Shown here piece by piece: positions 49,485-59,986 of a DNA stretch of 64,000 nucleotides. The notes under the pieces were generated by a model, which worked only from the letters and a program-made list of their open reading frames with translations, was not told the origin of the DNA and ran no database searches. The position numbers and the translations under genes were made by a program. Position 1 is the first letter of the stretch; each line of letters begins with the position of its first letter. The stretch comes from Rhodocyclales bacterium GT-UBC. Lineage in GTDB: Bacteria; Pseudomonadota; Gammaproteobacteria; Burkholderiales; Rhodocyclaceae. Location: NCBI GenBank assembly GCA_003583745.1, contig QXPY01000007.1, positions 186,001 through 250,000 of the forward strand, given 5' to 3'.

Positions 49485-50735
49485 TCATTCTCGGCACAAA
49501 GCGACGCGATGACATTGATCCAGATTGTCTGCCACGACGGAAACGATCTCGGCATCGGCCCGACCGAGCGCCGCCCGTTCATTCAGAATGGTCATGATCT
49601 GGTCGGGCTGCATCGGCTGACGATAGGGGCGTTCCTGCGCCAGCGCCTGGAAGATGTCGGCGACGTTGATGATGCGTGCTTCCAGCGGCAAGGCATCACC
49701 GCTGATCCGGAAGGGATAGCCGTGACCGTCCGGCGTTTCGTGATGGTAAGCCGCCCAGCGGGCAATCTCCTCGACCGCATGCAGCCGCTTCAGCACCTGC
49801 AATGTGCCATAGCTGTGGCTCTTCATGATGTCGAACTCGTGCGCAGTCAGCCCGCTCTGCCCTTCGATGATTTCGTCGGGAATCTGCAACTTGCCGATGT
49901 CGTGCAGCAAGCCGGCGACTTCGATCTTTTCGCAGGTAATTGCATCCAGCCCCAGATGCTCCGCCAGGTAGCGCGCCAGACGGGAAACGCCACGTGAATG
50001 CTGTTGGGTGTAGGGCGATTTGGCGTCGATGATGCGCGCAAAAATCTCGGCGCATTGCTTGAAGTCGGCCCATCCAATCAGGCGCAAATCGCCGTAACAC
50101 TCCATGTCGGTCTGATATTGCTGCACCCAGTCCGGCTGCAAGGCCAGCCAGAAAGCTTCGCCTTGCGACATCGCCTCGAAGGCGTCGATCAATTCCGGCG
50201 AGAACATGCCGCCGCGCTGACTGGCCAGTCGATTACGGATTTCGTCGACATGCGAGAGGATCGTCTGGTCCGCATGATGAGGCGCCGCCAGCACGTCGAT
50301 ACGGTCGGCCAGATAGATCAGGTTGGCGAAGCGCGCCGTATTACCGGGGAGATTCTGGGCGCTGAGCCAGTCCCAGCGGCTGTGGTGGTAGCGAATGATC
50401 GGCGCCAGATGAGCCAACGGGGCAAAGCCGGCCAGCAAGGCATCGCCGCATACACAATGCTCCTCGGCCCCGGCCCATTCGAGATCGACCACCAGACGGT
50501 GATGTACCCGCGTCGAAGAAACGCCGCAATCGTGCAACAGACCGGCGTCGTACAGGATCAGTTGATCGGCCTCCGGCCAGCCCATCTGAATGGCCATCTC
50601 GCGCGCCAGCATGCCGACCCGGCGACCGTGGAAGACATCGTCAACACCGACCAGATCGACCGTGTGGGCGATCGTCATCACCAACTGCCGCAAATCGATT
50701 GCCAGATCTGCGGGGACCAGGGAATGGCTGGTCAT
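49485..50735 (-). CDS. Two-HD protein with C-terminal HD-GYP domain (c-di-GMP phosphodiesterase-like)
   Basis: A 416-residue soluble protein with two HD-type halves. The first has LLHDCG (HD 68-69) and RYHHSRWD. The second is an HD-GYP domain: LLHDIGKL (HD 278-279), HHETPDGHGYP (331-341, GYP kept), and DIFQALAQERPYR. The second probably hydrolyses c-di-GMP; the first has diverged. It lies 20 bases upstream of the secretin-domain gene on the same strand, and two bases after zapE. Confidence 0.88.
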   Translation of the reverse strand: MTSHSLVPADLAIDLRQLVMTIAHTVDLVGVDDVFHGRRVGMLAREMAIQMGWPEADQLILYDAGLLHDCGVSSTRVHHRLVVDLEWAGAEEHCVCGDALLAGFAPLAHLAPIIRYHHSRWDWLSAQNLPGNTARFANLIYLADRIDVLAAPHHADQTILSHVDEIRNRLASQRGGMFSPELIDAFEAMSQGEAFWLALQPDWVQQYQTDMECYGDLRLIGWADFKQCAEIFARIIDAKSPYTQQHSRGVSRLARYLAEHLGLDAITCEKIEVAGLLHDIGKLQIPDEIIEGQSGLTAHEFDIMKSHSYGTLQVLKRLHAVEEIARWAAYHHETPDGHGYPFRISGDALPLEARIINVADIFQALAQERPYRQPMQPDQIMTILNERAALGRADAEIVSVVADNLDQCHRVALCRE

Positions 50736-50737
50736 GC

Positions 50738-51853
50738 TCAGCTCACGATGTGCGGCTGGGCGAGATACTCCTTGGAGTGCATCTCGGTCATCCGGCTGAC
50801 AGTGCGGGCGAACTCACTGGCCTGCGTCCCTTCGGTATAAAGCGCTTCGGGCGCACAGTCGGCGGTAGCGATCAACTTCACCTTGTGGTCGTAGAAAACG
50901 TCCACCAGCCAGGTAAAGCGCCGTGCCTCGGATGCCTGATGCTGCGTCATCTTGGGAATATGGGAGAGCAGCACGGTGTGGTATCCACGGGCGATTTCAA
51001 GGTAGTCGTTCTGCGAGCGCGGACCGCCGCACAAGGTCTGGAAGTCGAACCAGATCACGCCATGGCCGCGCCGTACAGTGCTGACCTGACGACCAAGGAT
51101 TTCGATCTCGCCGCCTTTCTTGCCCTCCTCGCCCGCCACGACGCGGAAATAGTCGAGCATCTTGCCCTCGGCCGCAGCATCGGCCGGATGATGGTAGATC
51201 TCGACCTGCTCAAGGGCGCGCAAACGATAATCGACCCCTGCCTCGACCTCGAAAACATCGAGATTTTTCTGCAACAAGGCGATGGTGGGCAGGAAACTTT
51301 CGCGATGCAGGCCGTTCGGGTACAGCTTTTCCGGCGGATAGTTCGAAGTCATGACCAGAATCACCCCATGCTCGAACAGGCCTGTCAGCAAACGGCCGAG
51401 AATCATCGCATCGGCAATGTCCGAGACGTGGAATTCATCGAAACAGAGCAGGCGGACTTCGCGGGCAATCTGTTCGGCCAGTTTCAGCATCGGGTCCGGC
51501 TCGCCCTTGAATTGCTCGAGGTCGCGGTGAATCTGCTGCATGAAGGCATGGAAGTGGATGCGTTTCTTGCGCCGGTACGGTACCGAATCGTAGAAGCAAT
51601 CCATCAGGAAGCTCTTGCCGCGCCCGACGCCGCCCCAGAAATATACGCCCTTCGGCGGCTTGGGCGGCGCCAGCAGACGCTTCAGCGTGCTGCCACGATT
51701 GACCTTGAAATAAAGCAGGCTGGTATAGAGATCCTGCAGCGCCGTCGCTGCAGCCATCTGGGCAGCGTCGGCAACGTAACCACGTGAGGCAAGCAGCTTC
51801 TGATAGGCATCCATCATTCCCTTGGCGGGAACATTCAATTTTTTATGCGGCAT
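50738..51853 (-). CDS. zapE: ZapE/AFG1-like ATPase
   Basis: A 371-residue AFG1/ZapE AAA+-type ATPase: Walker A GGVGRGKSFLMD, Walker B LLCFDEFHVSDIADA, and sensor motifs VMTSNYPPEKLY. In E. coli ZapE associates with the divisome under low oxygen or stress. The second half (ARRFTWLVDVFYDHKVKLIA) is typical. Its stop is two bases before the HD-GYP start, so the genes share a transcript. Confidence 0.92.
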   Translation of the reverse strand: MPHKKLNVPAKGMMDAYQKLLASRGYVADAAQMAAATALQDLYTSLLYFKVNRGSTLKRLLAPPKPPKGVYFWGGVGRGKSFLMDCFYDSVPYRRKKRIHFHAFMQQIHRDLEQFKGEPDPMLKLAEQIAREVRLLCFDEFHVSDIADAMILGRLLTGLFEHGVILVMTSNYPPEKLYPNGLHRESFLPTIALLQKNLDVFEVEAGVDYRLRALEQVEIYHHPADAAAEGKMLDYFRVVAGEEGKKGGEIEILGRQVSTVRRGHGVIWFDFQTLCGGPRSQNDYLEIARGYHTVLLSHIPKMTQHQASEARRFTWLVDVFYDHKVKLIATADCAPEALYTEGTQASEFARTVSRMTEMHSKEYLAQPHIVS

Positions 51854-51891
51854 CGGATGAATCTGTAGAGGGGGAGTTCGTATTCTGCCAA

Positions 51892-51927
51892 AGAAAAAGG
51901 CGGGCTGCGTCGCCGCAACCCGCCTTT
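51892..51927 (-). terminator. Intrinsic terminator after lpdA
   Basis: On minus: AAAGGCGGG ... CCCGCCTTT stem followed by TTTTTC. It ends the lpdA transcript and lies just before the zapE start. Confidence 0.85.
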
Positions 51928-51946
51928 CGAGGCTATATTCCGCTGC

Positions 51947-53371
51947 TTAGAAGTGCAGCGGGCGCTTGTCGCAAGCCAGGGCGGCTTCGTGCACCGCTTC
52001 CGACAGGGTCGGGTGAGCGTGGCAGATACGCGCCAGATCTTCAGAGGCGCCGCCGAATTCCATCGCCACGACGGCTTCGGAAATCAGTTCGGAGGCATTC
52101 GGGCCGATGATATGGACACCGAGGATACGGTCGGTCTGGGCACAGGCCAGCATCTTGACGAAGCCGGTCGGGTCGCCCATACCCAGCGCCCGGCCGTTGG
52201 CCAGGAACGGGATCTTGCCGACCTTGTAGGCGACGCCGTCAGCCTTGAGCTGCTGTTCGTTCTTGCCCACCCAGGCAATTTCCGGTGCCGTGTAGATCAC
52301 GCCCGGAATGGTCTCGAAGTTGCAGTGGCCAGCCTGGCCAGCCATCAACTCGGCAACCATGACCCCTTCTTCCATCGCCTTGTGAGCCAGCATCGGGCCG
52401 CGCACGACGTCACCAACCGCCCAGACACCCGGCAGGTTGGTCTTGCAATGACCATCGACCTCGACCATGCCGCGCTCGTTCAGCTTCAGGCCGACCGCTT
52501 CGGCATTCAGGCCATCGGTGTTCGGAATACGGCCAATCGAGACGATCAGGCGATCGGCGTCGAGCTTCTCGGCCTTGCCATCCTTGCTTTCATAAGCAAT
52601 CGAAACGCCCTTCTTGGTCGTCTTGATATCGCCGATTTTGACGCCGGTCTGAATGGCCAAGCCCTGCTTGGCGAACAGCTTGAGCGCTTCCTTGGCGACA
52701 TCCTGGTCGGCAAAGCCCATGAAGTCCGGCATGGCTTCGAGGATGGTCACTTCGGAACCCAGACGGCGCCAAACCGAACCCATTTCCAGACCGATCACGC
52801 CGGCACCGATGATGGCCAGCTTCTTCGGTACGGATTCTTGGTTCAGCGCACCTTCGTTATCCATGACGACCTTGTTGTCGACCGGCACGTTCGGCAGGTG
52901 ACGCGGTTTGGAACCGGTCGCGATGATGACTTGCTTGGCCAGCACTTCTTCCGCGCCAACCTTGACCTTGTACAGATCGCCTTCCTTGCCGACAAAAGAA
53001 CCATGTCCCGGAATCATCGTGACCTTGTTCTTCTTGAACAGGCCCTTGATGCCGGAGGTCAGCTGGGTAACGACCGTGTCCTTGCGCGCCTTCATCACCG
53101 GCACGTCGATCGACGGCTTGCCAACCTTGATACCCTGACCTTCAAAGCTGTGGGCAGCTTCTTCGAACAGATGGGAAGTATGCAGTAGCGCCTTGGACGG
53201 GATACAGCCGACGTTCAGGCAGGTACCGCCCAAACGTGGTTCGCCCTTTGGGTCGGCATAGGGATTGGACTCGCAGCACGCTGCGGAGAAACCGAGTTGG
53301 GCAGCACGAATCGCTGCAACATAGCCGCCGGGGCCACCACCGATAACGAGTACGTCGAATTGCTTGGACAT
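51947..53371 (-). CDS. lpdA: Dihydrolipoyl dehydrogenase (E3 of 2-oxoglutarate dehydrogenase)
   Basis: A 474-residue FAD/NAD disulfide oxidoreductase that reoxidises lipoyl groups on E2. Seen: [20 protein letters not shown] motif, the redox pair [16 protein letters not shown] motif [11 protein letters not shown], the second FAD motif VWAVGDVV, and the catalytic [15 protein letters not shown] precedes the ATG. Last gene of the odhA-odhB-lpdA unit. Confidence 0.96.
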   Translation of the reverse strand: MSKQFDVLVIGGGPGGYVAAIRAAQLGFSAACCESNPYADPKGEPRLGGTCLNVGCIPSKALLHTSHLFEEAAHSFEGQGIKVGKPSIDVPVMKARKDTVVTQLTSGIKGLFKKNKVTMIPGHGSFVGKEGDLYKVKVGAEEVLAKQVIIATGSKPRHLPNVPVDNKVVMDNEGALNQESVPKKLAIIGAGVIGLEMGSVWRRLGSEVTILEAMPDFMGFADQDVAKEALKLFAKQGLAIQTGVKIGDIKTTKKGVSIAYESKDGKAEKLDADRLIVSIGRIPNTDGLNAEAVGLKLNERGMVEVDGHCKTNLPGVWAVGDVVRGPMLAHKAMEEGVMVAELMAGQAGHCNFETIPGVIYTAPEIAWVGKNEQQLKADGVAYKVGKIPFLANGRALGMGDPTGFVKMLACAQTDRILGVHIIGPNASELISEAVVAMEFGGASEDLARICHAHPTLSEAVHEAALACDKRPLHF

Positions 53372-53400
53372 GAATATCCTTTCGATTTCAGATGTGCAAA

Positions 53401-53431
53401 GGCGCCAGCGCCCTTGACGGGAGCTGGCGCC
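53401..53431. other. Strong hairpin between odhB and lpdA
   Basis: GGCGCCAGC (53401-53409) and GCTGGCGCC (53423-53431) form a perfect 9-bp stem with a 13-base loop. No T run follows, so it is not a simple terminator; it may stabilise or process the message between odhB and lpdA. Confidence 0.5.
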
Positions 53432-53443
53432 GGCGCAAGGCGA

Positions 53444-54676
53444 TTAAACGCCGAGGAGCAGGCGGGAAGGATCTTCCAGCGCTTCCTTCATGGTTACCAG
53501 ACCGAGCACGGCTTCACGACCGTCGATGATGCGGTGGTCGTAGGACATGGCGAGGTAATTCATCGGACGAACGACAACCTGACCGTTCTCGACCATGGCA
53601 CGATCCTTGGTGGCATGAATACCGAGAATAGCGGATTGCGGCGGATTGATGATCGGGGTGGACATCATCGAACCAAAAATGCCGCCATTCGAAATCGAGA
53701 AGGTGCCACCGGTCAACTCTTCGATGGACAGCTTGCCGTCCTTGGCCTTGGCGCCGAATTCGGCAATCTTCTTTTCGATATCGGCGATCGACATCTGGTC
53801 GGCATTGCGCAGAATCGGAACAACCAAGCCGCGCGGCGAACCGACTGCAATACCGATGTCGATATAGCCGTGATAGACGATGTCATTGCCATCAACCGAA
53901 GCATTCAGAATCGGGAATTTCTGCAGGGCAGCACAGGCTGCCTTGACGAAGAAGCCCATGAAACCGAGGCGAACGCCATGGGCCTTCTCGAACTTCTCGC
54001 CATACTGTTTGCGCAAGGCCATCACCGGCGCCATGTTGACTTCGTTGAAAGTCGTCAGAATTGCGTTGGTCTGCTGCGACTGCAGCAGGCGCTCGGCAAT
54101 GCGGGCACGCAGGCGGGTCATCGGGACGCGCTGTTCGGTACGCTCGTTGAGGGCAACGCCGGTTGCCGGCGCCGCGATCTTGATGGCTGCCGGAGCGGGT
54201 GCAGCGACCGGACCTGCCTTCGGGCTGGCAGCAACGGCATCCTCCTTGGTGACACGACCACCACGACCGGTACCGGCGACATCCGCAGCAGCAATACCCT
54301 TTTCGTCCAGAATCTTGCGAGCGGACGGGCTGGCCGTACCGGCCGGAGCGGCAGCCGCAGGAGCCGGAGCCGATGCGGGGGCTGCCGCAGCAGCTGCCTT
54401 CGGTGCAGCGGCCGGAGCAGCAGCACCGGCGGTGGCTTCGGTGTCGATACGGGCGATCAACTCGCCGGAAACCACGGTTTCCCCATCCGCCTTGACGATT
54501 TCGACCAATACGCCAGCGCCCGGCGACGGGACTTCAAGTACCACCTTGTCCGTCTCGATATCGATCAGAATCTCGTCGCGGGCAACTGTTTCACCGATTT
54601 TCTTTTTCCAGGAGGCCAGCGTGCCTTCGGCTACGGACTCGGACAACTGGGGAACTTGAACTTCAATAATGCTCAT
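53444..54676 (-). CDS. sucB: Dihydrolipoyllysine succinyltransferase (E2 of 2-oxoglutarate dehydrogenase)
   Basis: A 410-residue E2: one lipoyl domain with the lipoylated lysine in [10 protein letters not shown] (~43), an Ala/Pro-rich linker (~80-115), a peripheral E3-binding domain ([23 protein letters not shown]), and a catalytic acyltransferase domain with the His/Asp pair in [12 protein letters not shown]. ~24 bases after odhA on the same strand. Confidence 0.95.
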   Translation of the reverse strand: MSIIEVQVPQLSESVAEGTLASWKKKIGETVARDEILIDIETDKVVLEVPSPGAGVLVEIVKADGETVVSGELIARIDTEATAGAAAPAAAPKAAAAAAPASAPAPAAAAPAGTASPSARKILDEKGIAAADVAGTGRGGRVTKEDAVAASPKAGPVAAPAPAAIKIAAPATGVALNERTEQRVPMTRLRARIAERLLQSQQTNAILTTFNEVNMAPVMALRKQYGEKFEKAHGVRLGFMGFFVKAACAALQKFPILNASVDGNDIVYHGYIDIGIAVGSPRGLVVPILRNADQMSIADIEKKIAEFGAKAKDGKLSIEELTGGTFSISNGGIFGSMMSTPIINPPQSAILGIHATKDRAMVENGQVVVRPMNYLAMSYDHRIIDGREAVLGLVTMKEALEDPSRLLLGV

Positions 54677-54700
54677 AGTGACTCCACTCTGCTGTAGTTA

Positions 54701-57535
54701 TTAGTACTCGATCTTGCCCAATGCGGACTCGATAAGTGCCTTTTGTTGCTCGTTATGTTTGGCCAGGTAACCAACCGCCGGCGAAGGCGACGCCGGACGA
54801 GCCACCAGCAGGAGCTTCTGCTTGGCGCCCAAACCGCTGTCGAGATGATGACGCGATGCGAACCAATACCATGCGCCTTGATTACGCGGCTCTTCCTGGC
54901 ACCAGACCACCTCGGTTGCCTTCGGATATTTGGCCAGTTCCTTCTCGAGAGAGTCTTTCGGGAAAGGATAGAGTTGTTCGATACGAACGATGGCGATATC
55001 GGTGATTTTCTTTTCACGCCGAGCTGCGACCAGATCGTAATAAACCTTGCCGGAACAGAGAATGACGCGCTTGACCTTCTTCGCATCGATCTTGTCCACT
55101 TCACCGATGACGCGCTGGAATTCTCCATTGGCCAGCTCTTCGAGCGGCGACGCTGCATCCTTGTGACGCAGCAGCGACTTCGGCGACATCACGATGAGCG
55201 GCTTGCGCTGCATGCGGACAGCCTGACGGCGCAACATGTGGAACACCTGGGCAGCAGTCGAGGGAACGCAAACTTCCATGTTCATCTCGGCACAAGCCTG
55301 CATGTAGCGTTCAAGACGTGCCGAGGAGTGCTCGGGACCCTGGCCTTCGTAGCCGTGCGGCAACAGCATGACCAAGCCGCAGGCACGGCCCCACTTGGCC
55401 TCGCCCGAAGCGATAAACTGGTCGATAACAACCTGCGCACCGTTTGCGAAGTCACCGAACTGGCCTTCCCAAATAACGAGCTCGTAAGGATTGGCCGTGG
55501 CATAACCATAATCGAATGCCAGCACCGCTTCTTCCGACAACACCGAATCGTAACAATGGAACCCGGCCTGCTTTTCCTGGAGATGCTTCAGGGTGTAGTA
55601 GGTACCCTCGTCCCAGCTTTCACGATTTTGATCGTGGAATGCGGCGTGACGGTGGAAGAACGTACCGCGTCCAACGTCCTCACCCGAAATACGAACACCA
55701 TAACCGGAGACCAGCAACGATGCGTAGGCTAGATTTTCAGCCATACCCCAATCGACCGGGAGCTTGCCCTCGCCCATCGCAGCACGATCTTCAACGATCT
55801 TCTTGACGCGGGAATGCAAGGTGAATGACTCGGGCAATGCGGTAAGGCGCTGTGCCAGACGCTGAAGCTCCTTGACCGGAACGGTAGTATCGCAATTCTC
55901 GATATATTTCTTCGGCAGAAACGGCGTCCAGTCAATCATATTCGGATGCTTGTAACCAGCCAGCACCGGGTTGTACAACAGCTCACCCTTATCGAGGTGG
56001 GCACGGTACTCGGTGATCATCTGATCCGGACCATCAGCCCCCAAAACGCCTTCAGCAATCAGCTTGTCACCGTACAGCTTGCGCGTACCCGGATGTTTGG
56101 CGATCTTCTTGTACATCAACGGCTGGGTGACCATGGGCTCGTCTTGCTCATTGTGACCGAGCTTACGGAAACAGATGATGTCTACGACCACATCCTTCTT
56201 GAACTGCTGACGGAACTCGACGGCAATCTGGGTAACCAGCGCAACGGCTTCCGGATCATCGCCATTCACATGGAAGATGGGTGCGTCGGCCATCTTGAAA
56301 ATGTCCGTGCAATAGTGGCCGGAACGATAATCGCGCGGGTCGCTGGTGGTGAAGCCGATTTGATTATTGACCACGAAATGCAGCGTGCCACCCGTACCGT
56401 AACCGCGGGTTTGAGCGAAATTGAGCATTTCCTGGTTAACGCCCTGACCTGCAACGGCCGAATCACCGTGGATAAGGACTGGCAGCACCTTGGATTTGCT
56501 GCCCTCACCCCGACGAACTTGACGTGCATACACGGACCCCTCGACTACCGGATTGACGATTTCGAGGTGCGAGGGGTTGAATGCCAGCGTCAGATGGCAA
56601 GGACCTTGAGCCGTTGCCACATCAGACGAAAAGCCCATGTGGTATTTGACGTCGCCAGCGGAGAGGTCGGAAGCCTTCTTGCCTTCGAATTCGGCAAAAA
56701 GCATCGAGGGCGCCTTGCCCAGGGTATTGACGAGAACGTTCAGACGACCACGGTGCGCCATACCAATGACAATTTCATCGATACCGGTACGGCCGCCCGA
56801 ACGGATGGTTTCGTCCATCGCGACGATCAGCGACTCGCCACCTTCAAGGGAGAAACGCTTCTGCCCGACATACTTGGTATGCAGGTAACGTTCGAGGGTT
56901 TCAGCAGCGGTCAGGCGTTCGAGGATACGTTTCTTCTCGTCGGCCGAATAGGTCGGACGGGAGCGAATGCTTTCCAGACGGTCCTGCAGCCAACGCTTTT
57001 CGGTGTACTCCGTCATGTACATGTACTCGACGCCGATCGTGCCGCAATACGTCTGCTTGAGGGTCTCGAGAATATCCCCCAGCTTTGCGTTTTCCGGCAG
57101 CCCCTTCAGGGAACCGACACTGAAGGTCTGATTCTGGTCTGCGTCGGTGAATCCGTAAAAGGCGGGATCCAGTTCATCGATCTGCGGGCGGGGCAGACGC
57201 TTGAGCGGATCGAGGTCGGCCCAGCGGGTACCCATCGAACGATAGGCCGTCACCAACTGGCCCACTGCAGATTGCTTCTTGTTATCGCCGCCGACGGCAG
57301 GGGCCTGACGGAATCCGCCATCCTTGCCCAATTCAGCAAAAGCTGCAATTACCGGGGCATGCGCCACGTCACGCGCGACATAGCCCGGCATTTGAGCCAG
57401 GCGATCGAAATAGTCCCGCCACTCGGCAGGCACCGAGGTCGGATCGTTCAGGTAGTTTTCGTACAGCTCTTCCACAAACGGCGCATTGCCGCCAAAGTAC
57501 ATCGTGCTGTCGAATAATTGGTTCATCGTTGTCAT
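54701..57535 (-). CDS. sucA: 2-oxoglutarate dehydrogenase E1 component
   Basis: A 944-residue E1 that decarboxylates 2-oxoglutarate with TPP. Seen: N-terminal region with NQLFDSTMYFGGNAPFVEEL, the core IGMAHRGRLNVL, substrate-pocket HGDSAVAGQG, TPP-binding VNNQIGFTTSDPRD...GDDPEAV and the C-terminal QMG-type transketolase half (LLPHGYEGQGPEHSSARLERY). GAGGGGA precedes the ATG at 57535. It lies in the sdh-gltA-odh block. Confidence 0.96.
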   Translation of the reverse strand: MTTMNQLFDSTMYFGGNAPFVEELYENYLNDPTSVPAEWRDYFDRLAQMPGYVARDVAHAPVIAAFAELGKDGGFRQAPAVGGDNKKQSAVGQLVTAYRSMGTRWADLDPLKRLPRPQIDELDPAFYGFTDADQNQTFSVGSLKGLPENAKLGDILETLKQTYCGTIGVEYMYMTEYTEKRWLQDRLESIRSRPTYSADEKKRILERLTAAETLERYLHTKYVGQKRFSLEGGESLIVAMDETIRSGGRTGIDEIVIGMAHRGRLNVLVNTLGKAPSMLFAEFEGKKASDLSAGDVKYHMGFSSDVATAQGPCHLTLAFNPSHLEIVNPVVEGSVYARQVRRGEGSKSKVLPVLIHGDSAVAGQGVNQEMLNFAQTRGYGTGGTLHFVVNNQIGFTTSDPRDYRSGHYCTDIFKMADAPIFHVNGDDPEAVALVTQIAVEFRQQFKKDVVVDIICFRKLGHNEQDEPMVTQPLMYKKIAKHPGTRKLYGDKLIAEGVLGADGPDQMITEYRAHLDKGELLYNPVLAGYKHPNMIDWTPFLPKKYIENCDTTVPVKELQRLAQRLTALPESFTLHSRVKKIVEDRAAMGEGKLPVDWGMAENLAYASLLVSGYGVRISGEDVGRGTFFHRHAAFHDQNRESWDEGTYYTLKHLQEKQAGFHCYDSVLSEEAVLAFDYGYATANPYELVIWEGQFGDFANGAQVVIDQFIASGEAKWGRACGLVMLLPHGYEGQGPEHSSARLERYMQACAEMNMEVCVPSTAAQVFHMLRRQAVRMQRKPLIVMSPKSLLRHKDAASPLEELANGEFQRVIGEVDKIDAKKVKRVILCSGKVYYDLVAARREKKITDIAIVRIEQLYPFPKDSLEKELAKYPKATEVVWCQEEPRNQGAWYWFASRHHLDSGLGAKQKLLLVARPASPSPAVGYLAKHNEQQKALIESALGKIEY

Positions 57536-57601
57536 AGGCGTCCCCTCTAGGGTGTTGTCTTTCTCATTAGCTGCGGGTTGCTCAAGTTCAATTCCAGAAG
57601 C

Positions 57602-57627
57602 AAAAAAGGGCGGCCACACGGCCGCCC
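57602..57627 (-). terminator. Intrinsic terminator after gltA
   Basis: On minus: GGGCGGCC-GTGT-GGCCGCCC followed by TTTTTTG. It separates the sdh-gltA unit from odhA, though readthrough is possible. Confidence 0.85.
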
Positions 57628-57637
57628 GACTATCTGC

Positions 57638-58936
57638 TTAGCTGCGTTGGGCAAGCGGAACGACGTCGCGCTTGGCGGCTCCAACATAAAGCTGACGCGG
57701 ACGGCCGATCTTGTATTCCGGATCGGAGATCATTTCTTCCCATTGCGTCATCCAACCGACCGTACGGGCCAGCGCGAAGATACAGGTAAACATCTCGGTC
57801 GGGATACCGATCGCCTTCTGGACAATGCCGGAGTAGAAGTCGACGTTCGGGTAGAGCTTTTTCTCGACGAAGTACGGATCTTCCAGAGCGATCTTTTCCA
57901 GTTCCATGGCCAACTTGAACAGTCGATCGTTCTGCAGACCCAGTTCGGTCAGCACTTCGTTGCAAACCTTGCGCATCAGCTTGGCACGCGGATCGAAGTT
58001 CTTGTAAACGCGATGGCCGAAACCCATCAGCTTGAACGAGTCGTTCTTGTCCTTGGCACGTGCGATGTATTCCGGAACACGCGACACATCACCGATCTCT
58101 TCGAGCATCTGCAGACAAGCTTCGTTTGCACCGCCGTGAGCCGGGCCCCACAGACAGGCGATACCGGCAGCGATACAGGCAAACGGATTGGCTCCCGACG
58201 AACCGGCCAGACGAACTGTCGAGGTCGAGGCATTTTGCTCGTGATCGGCGTGGAGGGTGAAAATCACATCCAAAGCGCGAACCAGAACCGGATTCGGCAC
58301 ATACTTCTCGCACGGATTACCGAACATCATGCGCATGAAGTTGGCGGTGTAATCCAGCGAGTTATCCGGATACATGAAGGGGGCGCCAATGCTGTACTTG
58401 TATGCCATCGCAACGATGGTCGGCAGTTTGGCAATCAGGCGGTTGAAGCTGACGTTGCGATGCTCAGCATCGGAGAAGTCCATCGCGTCGTGGTAGAACG
58501 CCGACAACGCACCGACCACACCGGTCATAACGGCCATCGGGTGAGCATCACGACGGAAACCGGAGAAGAACTTGGAAAGCTGTTCATGCACCATCGTGTG
58601 GTTCTTGATGGTGTTTTCGAATTCCGCTTTTTGCTGAGCATTCGGCAACTCACCGTTCTTCAGCAAATAGGTGACTTCGAGAAAGTTGCAGTTTTCAGCC
58701 AGTTGCTCGATGGGATAACCACGGTACAGCAGTTCGCCCTTGTCACCATCGATGAAAGTGATCTTGGATTTGCAGCTGGCAGTGGAGAGGAAACCGGAGT
58801 CGTAAGTGAACAAACCGGTCTTGGCGCCCAGCGTACGAATATCGACGCAATCGTTGCCGTGCGTCGGGGACATGATCGGGAAATCGACAGGAGCCTGCCC
58901 GTCGATTGTCAAAGTAGCCTTGCGTTCGGTTGTCAT
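57638..58936 (-). CDS. gltA: Citrate synthase
   Basis: A 432-residue hexameric-type (Gram-negative, type II) citrate synthase. Catalytic motifs are [15 protein letters not shown] (His and Asn), [12 protein letters not shown] (His) and [15 protein letters not shown] (Asp/Arg). Ends at the terminator 57602-57627. The ATG at 58936 is preferred over the frame to 58993. Follows sdhE on the same strand, 82 bases away. Confidence 0.96.
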   Translation of the reverse strand: MTTERKATLTIDGQAPVDFPIMSPTHGNDCVDIRTLGAKTGLFTYDSGFLSTASCKSKITFIDGDKGELLYRGYPIEQLAENCNFLEVTYLLKNGELPNAQQKAEFENTIKNHTMVHEQLSKFFSGFRRDAHPMAVMTGVVGALSAFYHDAMDFSDAEHRNVSFNRLIAKLPTIVAMAYKYSIGAPFMYPDNSLDYTANFMRMMFGNPCEKYVPNPVLVRALDVIFTLHADHEQNASTSTVRLAGSSGANPFACIAAGIACLWGPAHGGANEACLQMLEEIGDVSRVPEYIARAKDKNDSFKLMGFGHRVYKNFDPRAKLMRKVCNEVLTELGLQNDRLFKLAMELEKIALEDPYFVEKKLYPNVDFYSGIVQKAIGIPTEMFTCIFALARTVGWMTQWEEMISDPEYKIGRPRQLYVGAAKRDVVPLAQRS

Positions 58937-59018
58937 GGTGTAATCCCTGTTCAGGTGTTGGTTGTCACTGCACTGCCAAAAAGCGGTCAACATTCCAAAG
59001 ATAGAATGAAAACCTTAC

Positions 59019-59264
59019 TTAACTCTTACGAAGCAGCGCCACGATGGGCGCCAGACGAGGATCGTCGATCTCTGCCTTGCCGGTAAGCAAGTCCCAGAGA
59101 TCGTAATCCTCCATATCGGCAAGTTCCACGAACGCCTGCTGTTCCTCGTCACTCAACTTATCGAACCCGCCACCATCGAGAAAACGCGTCAGCGTGATAT
59201 CGAGTTCGAGAAGTGCGCGACGGATACAGCGCCAACGCAGGCGTTCGTAGTCCGCTCTCTCCAT
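59019..59264 (-). CDS. sdhE: SdhE-type succinate dehydrogenase flavinylation factor
   Basis: An 81-residue SdhE/Sdh5 family protein that helps attach FAD to SdhA. The pattern RLRWRCIRRALLELDITL followed by DKLSDEEQQAF and DYDLWDLLTG fits. The usually conserved RGxxE reads RALLE: the Gly is Ala here. Start at 59264 overlaps the sdhB stop (TAATG), so it is translated with the sdh genes. Confidence 0.9.
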   Translation of the reverse strand: MERADYERLRWRCIRRALLELDITLTRFLDGGGFDKLSDEEQQAFVELADMEDYDLWDLLTGKAEIDDPRLAPIVALLRKS

Positions 59265-59974
59265 TAGACTGCGCGACGGACCATCATGTCTTTGATCTTG
59301 CCGATAGCCTTGGTCGGGTTCAAACCCTTCGGACACACGTCAACGCAATTCATGATGGTGTGGCAACGGAACAAGCGGTACGGATCGTCCAAGTTATCGA
59401 GACGCTCATTAGTCGCCTGGTCACGCGTATCGGCAATAAACCGATAGGCCGCCAGCAATCCGGCCGGGCCGACGAACTTATCCGGATTCCACCAGAACGA
59501 CGGACAAGAAGTCGAACAGCAAGCACACAGGATGCACTCGTACAGACCATTCAATTCTTCGCGATCTTCCGGCGACTGCAGACGCTCCCGCTCGGGAGCC
59601 GGATCGTTGTTGATGAGGTACGGCTTGATCGAATGATACTGCTTGAAGAACTGCGTCATATCCACGATCAGGTCGCGGATAACCGGCAAGCCGGGCAACG
59701 GGCGCAGCACAATGGGTTGCTTCAGGCTATCGATATCGGTCAGGCAGGCCAGACCGTTCTTACCGTTGATATTCATTGCATCGGAACCGCAGACACCTTC
59801 GCGGCAGGAACGACGGTAGGAGATCGTGTCGTCCTTGGCCTTCAGTTTGGTCAGCGCGTCCAGCAGCTTGCGATCGGTCGGTTCGAGCTCGACCGAAATA
59901 TCCTGCATGTACGGTGCATCATCCTTGTCCGGATCGTAGCGATAGATACTGAATTGAACCATGCGTTTGCTCAT
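59264..59974 (-). CDS. sdhB: Succinate dehydrogenase iron-sulfur subunit
   Basis: A 236-residue SdhB with [2Fe-2S] ligands CREGVCGSD...C (SCREGVCGS, LAC), and [4Fe-4S]/[3Fe-4S] ligands CILCACCSTSCPSFW and CHTIMNCVDVCPKGLNP. It passes electrons from SdhA to quinone. GGAG lies before the ATG at 59974, which is preferred over TTG 59986. Sits between sdhA and sdhE. Confidence 0.95.
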   Translation of the reverse strand: MSKRMVQFSIYRYDPDKDDAPYMQDISVELEPTDRKLLDALTKLKAKDDTISYRRSCREGVCGSDAMNINGKNGLACLTDIDSLKQPIVLRPLPGLPVIRDLIVDMTQFFKQYHSIKPYLINNDPAPERERLQSPEDREELNGLYECILCACCSTSCPSFWWNPDKFVGPAGLLAAYRFIADTRDQATNERLDNLDDPYRLFRCHTIMNCVDVCPKGLNPTKAIGKIKDMMVRRAV

Positions 59975-59986
59975 TCTGGACTCCAA

